DNA from: Methylophilaceae bacterium
Lineage (GTDB): Bacteria > Pseudomonadota > Gammaproteobacteria > Burkholderiales > Methylophilaceae
Direction: 5' to 3'
Length of the DNA stretch: 13,504 nt
Assembly (NCBI GenBank): GCA_010031285.1
Contig: RHAY01000009.1
Span: 1-13,504 of the forward strand
In this document: positions 13,288 through 13,504 of the stretch, in pieces
How the letters are laid out: the number at the start of each line of letters is the position of its first letter
Position numbering within the stretch: position 1 is the first letter of the stretch
Position numbers and translations under genes: made by a program
Notes under the pieces: generated by a model
What the model was told of the DNA's origin: nothing
The model's database searches: none
Seen by the model: the letters and a program-made list of their open reading frames with translations, nothing else

Positions 13288-13323
13288 AAAAAAACCAAGC
13301 AAAGTTGAAGTTTGCTTGGTTTT
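13288..13323 (-). terminator. Rho-independent terminator just upstream of yggS
   Basis: AAAACCAAGCAAA (13291-13303) and TTTGCTTGGTTTT (13311-13323) form a perfect 13-bp stem around a 7-nt loop. On the minus strand it is followed by seven T (13294-13288). It is the second of two terminators behind the histone-like gene and ends 9 nt before the yggS ATG. The plus-strand T-run is shorter. Confidence 0.85.
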
Positions 13324-13353
13324 AGTGTGTTTAGCAACAAAGAACTTGCTAAT

Positions 13354-13377
13354 AAAAACGGGACTTAAAGTCCCGTT
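13354..13377 (-). terminator. Rho-independent terminator of the histone-like gene
   Basis: AACGGGAC (13357-13364) pairs with GTCCCGTT (13370-13377), a GC-rich 8-bp stem with a short TTAAA loop. On the minus strand it is followed by five T (13358-13354). It begins 5 bp after the TAA of the histone-like gene at 13382. Confidence 0.85.
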
Positions 13378-13381
13378 AAAT

Positions 13382-13504
13382 TTATTTCTTTTTAGCTGCT
13401 GGTTTTTTCTTAGCTGCTGGTTTTTTCTTAGCTGCTGGTTTCTTTTTAGCCGCTGGTTTTTTCTTAGCTGCTGGTTTCTTTTTAGCCGCTGGTTTTTTCT
13501 TAGC
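13382..13504 (-). CDS. Histone H1-like Lys/Ala/Pro-rich protein, C-terminal end (cut by window edge)
   Basis: Forty codons and a TAA (13384-13382) are visible, all in the repeat KKKPAA: one Ala, six KKKPAA units, then a final KKK. Such tails occur in bacterial histone H1-like and AlgP-type proteins, which bind DNA through the lysine-rich, proline-kinked tail and affect nucleoid compaction or regulation. The N-terminal domain, which would decide the family, is outside the window, so only a histone-like tail can be claimed. It is on the minus strand and has its own terminator. Other proteins with lysine/alanine-rich tails (for example some ribosome- or polymer-granule-associated ones) remain possible. 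Confidence 0.8.
   Translation of the reverse strand, partial: AKKKPAAKKKPAAKKKPAAKKKPAAKKKPAAKKKPAAKKK
13385..13504 (-). repeat. 18-bp tandem repeat encoding KKKPAA
   Basis: There are six full units plus a partial one. Two synonymous versions occur: GCT AAG AAA AAA CCA and GCT AAA AAG AAA CCA. From the right edge inward the order is A, B, A, B, A, A, then B ending at the stop. The first four units alternate, with GCG closing A and GCA closing B, giving a 36-bp higher-order period. Confidence 0.9.

Noticed and set aside
13333..13350. AGCAA...TTGCT inverted repeat between the two terminators
   Set aside because: Only a 5-bp stem with an 8-base loop and no T-run; not convincing as a separate element.

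Overview
The window is a compact, AT-rich bacterial chromosome segment made up of housekeeping genes. Gene content and protein style point to a betaproteobacterium. The evidence is an ilvB-ilvH-ilvC-psd cluster, a yggS-proC pair, and a KKKPAA-repeat histone-like protein. A secreted MxaD-like protein next to a beta-propeller lipoprotein, together with low G+C and very short intergenic gaps, suggests a streamlined methylotroph of the Methylophilales (OM43 / Methylopumilus-like). That placement is inference; no rRNA or other marker gene is present. No mobile element, CRISPR array, tRNA or phage gene was seen.

Layout. Positions 1-3030 (minus strand) hold a tight operon read as esterase - xseB - ispA - dxs, with dxs running off the left edge. 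Positions 3079-4604 (minus) hold the MxaD-like periplasmic protein and a seven-blade YVTN lipoprotein, closed by an intrinsic terminator. rppH (4701-5174, plus) converges on the ilvB-ilvH-ilvC-psd operon (minus, 5176-9072). nadC (minus, start preferred at 10012) lies just upstream of ilvB and diverges from a YibF-like glutathione S-transferase gene (10068-10679, plus). The GST gene overlaps the 3' end of mnmA tail to tail by 50 bp. mnmA, proC and yggS (minus, 10630-13278) form an operon. It is separated by two tandem terminators from the C-terminal end of a lysine/alanine/proline-repeat histone-like gene at the right edge.

How the genes fit together. Dxs and IspA are the first step and the farnesyl-diphosphate step of isoprenoid synthesis. 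IlvB/IlvH/IlvC make the acetohydroxy and dihydroxy acid precursors of the branched-chain amino acids, and Psd makes phosphatidylethanolamine. NadC supplies NAD, ProC proline, and YggS buffers pyridoxal phosphate. MnmA thiolates tRNA wobble uridine and RppH starts mRNA decay. The MxaD-like/propeller pair probably serves periplasmic alcohol oxidation.

The most interesting signals are in expression architecture, not in a new gene system. A perfect 9-bp stem could occlude the dxs ribosome-binding site while holding the ispA stop and dxs start in its loop. Two operon-leading genes start directly after a terminator U-tract. nadC and the GST gene share a self-complementary -10 box. GST and mnmA overlap antisense, and proC uses a TTG start backed by a strong Shine-Dalgarno. 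No convincing undescribed multi-gene system was found.
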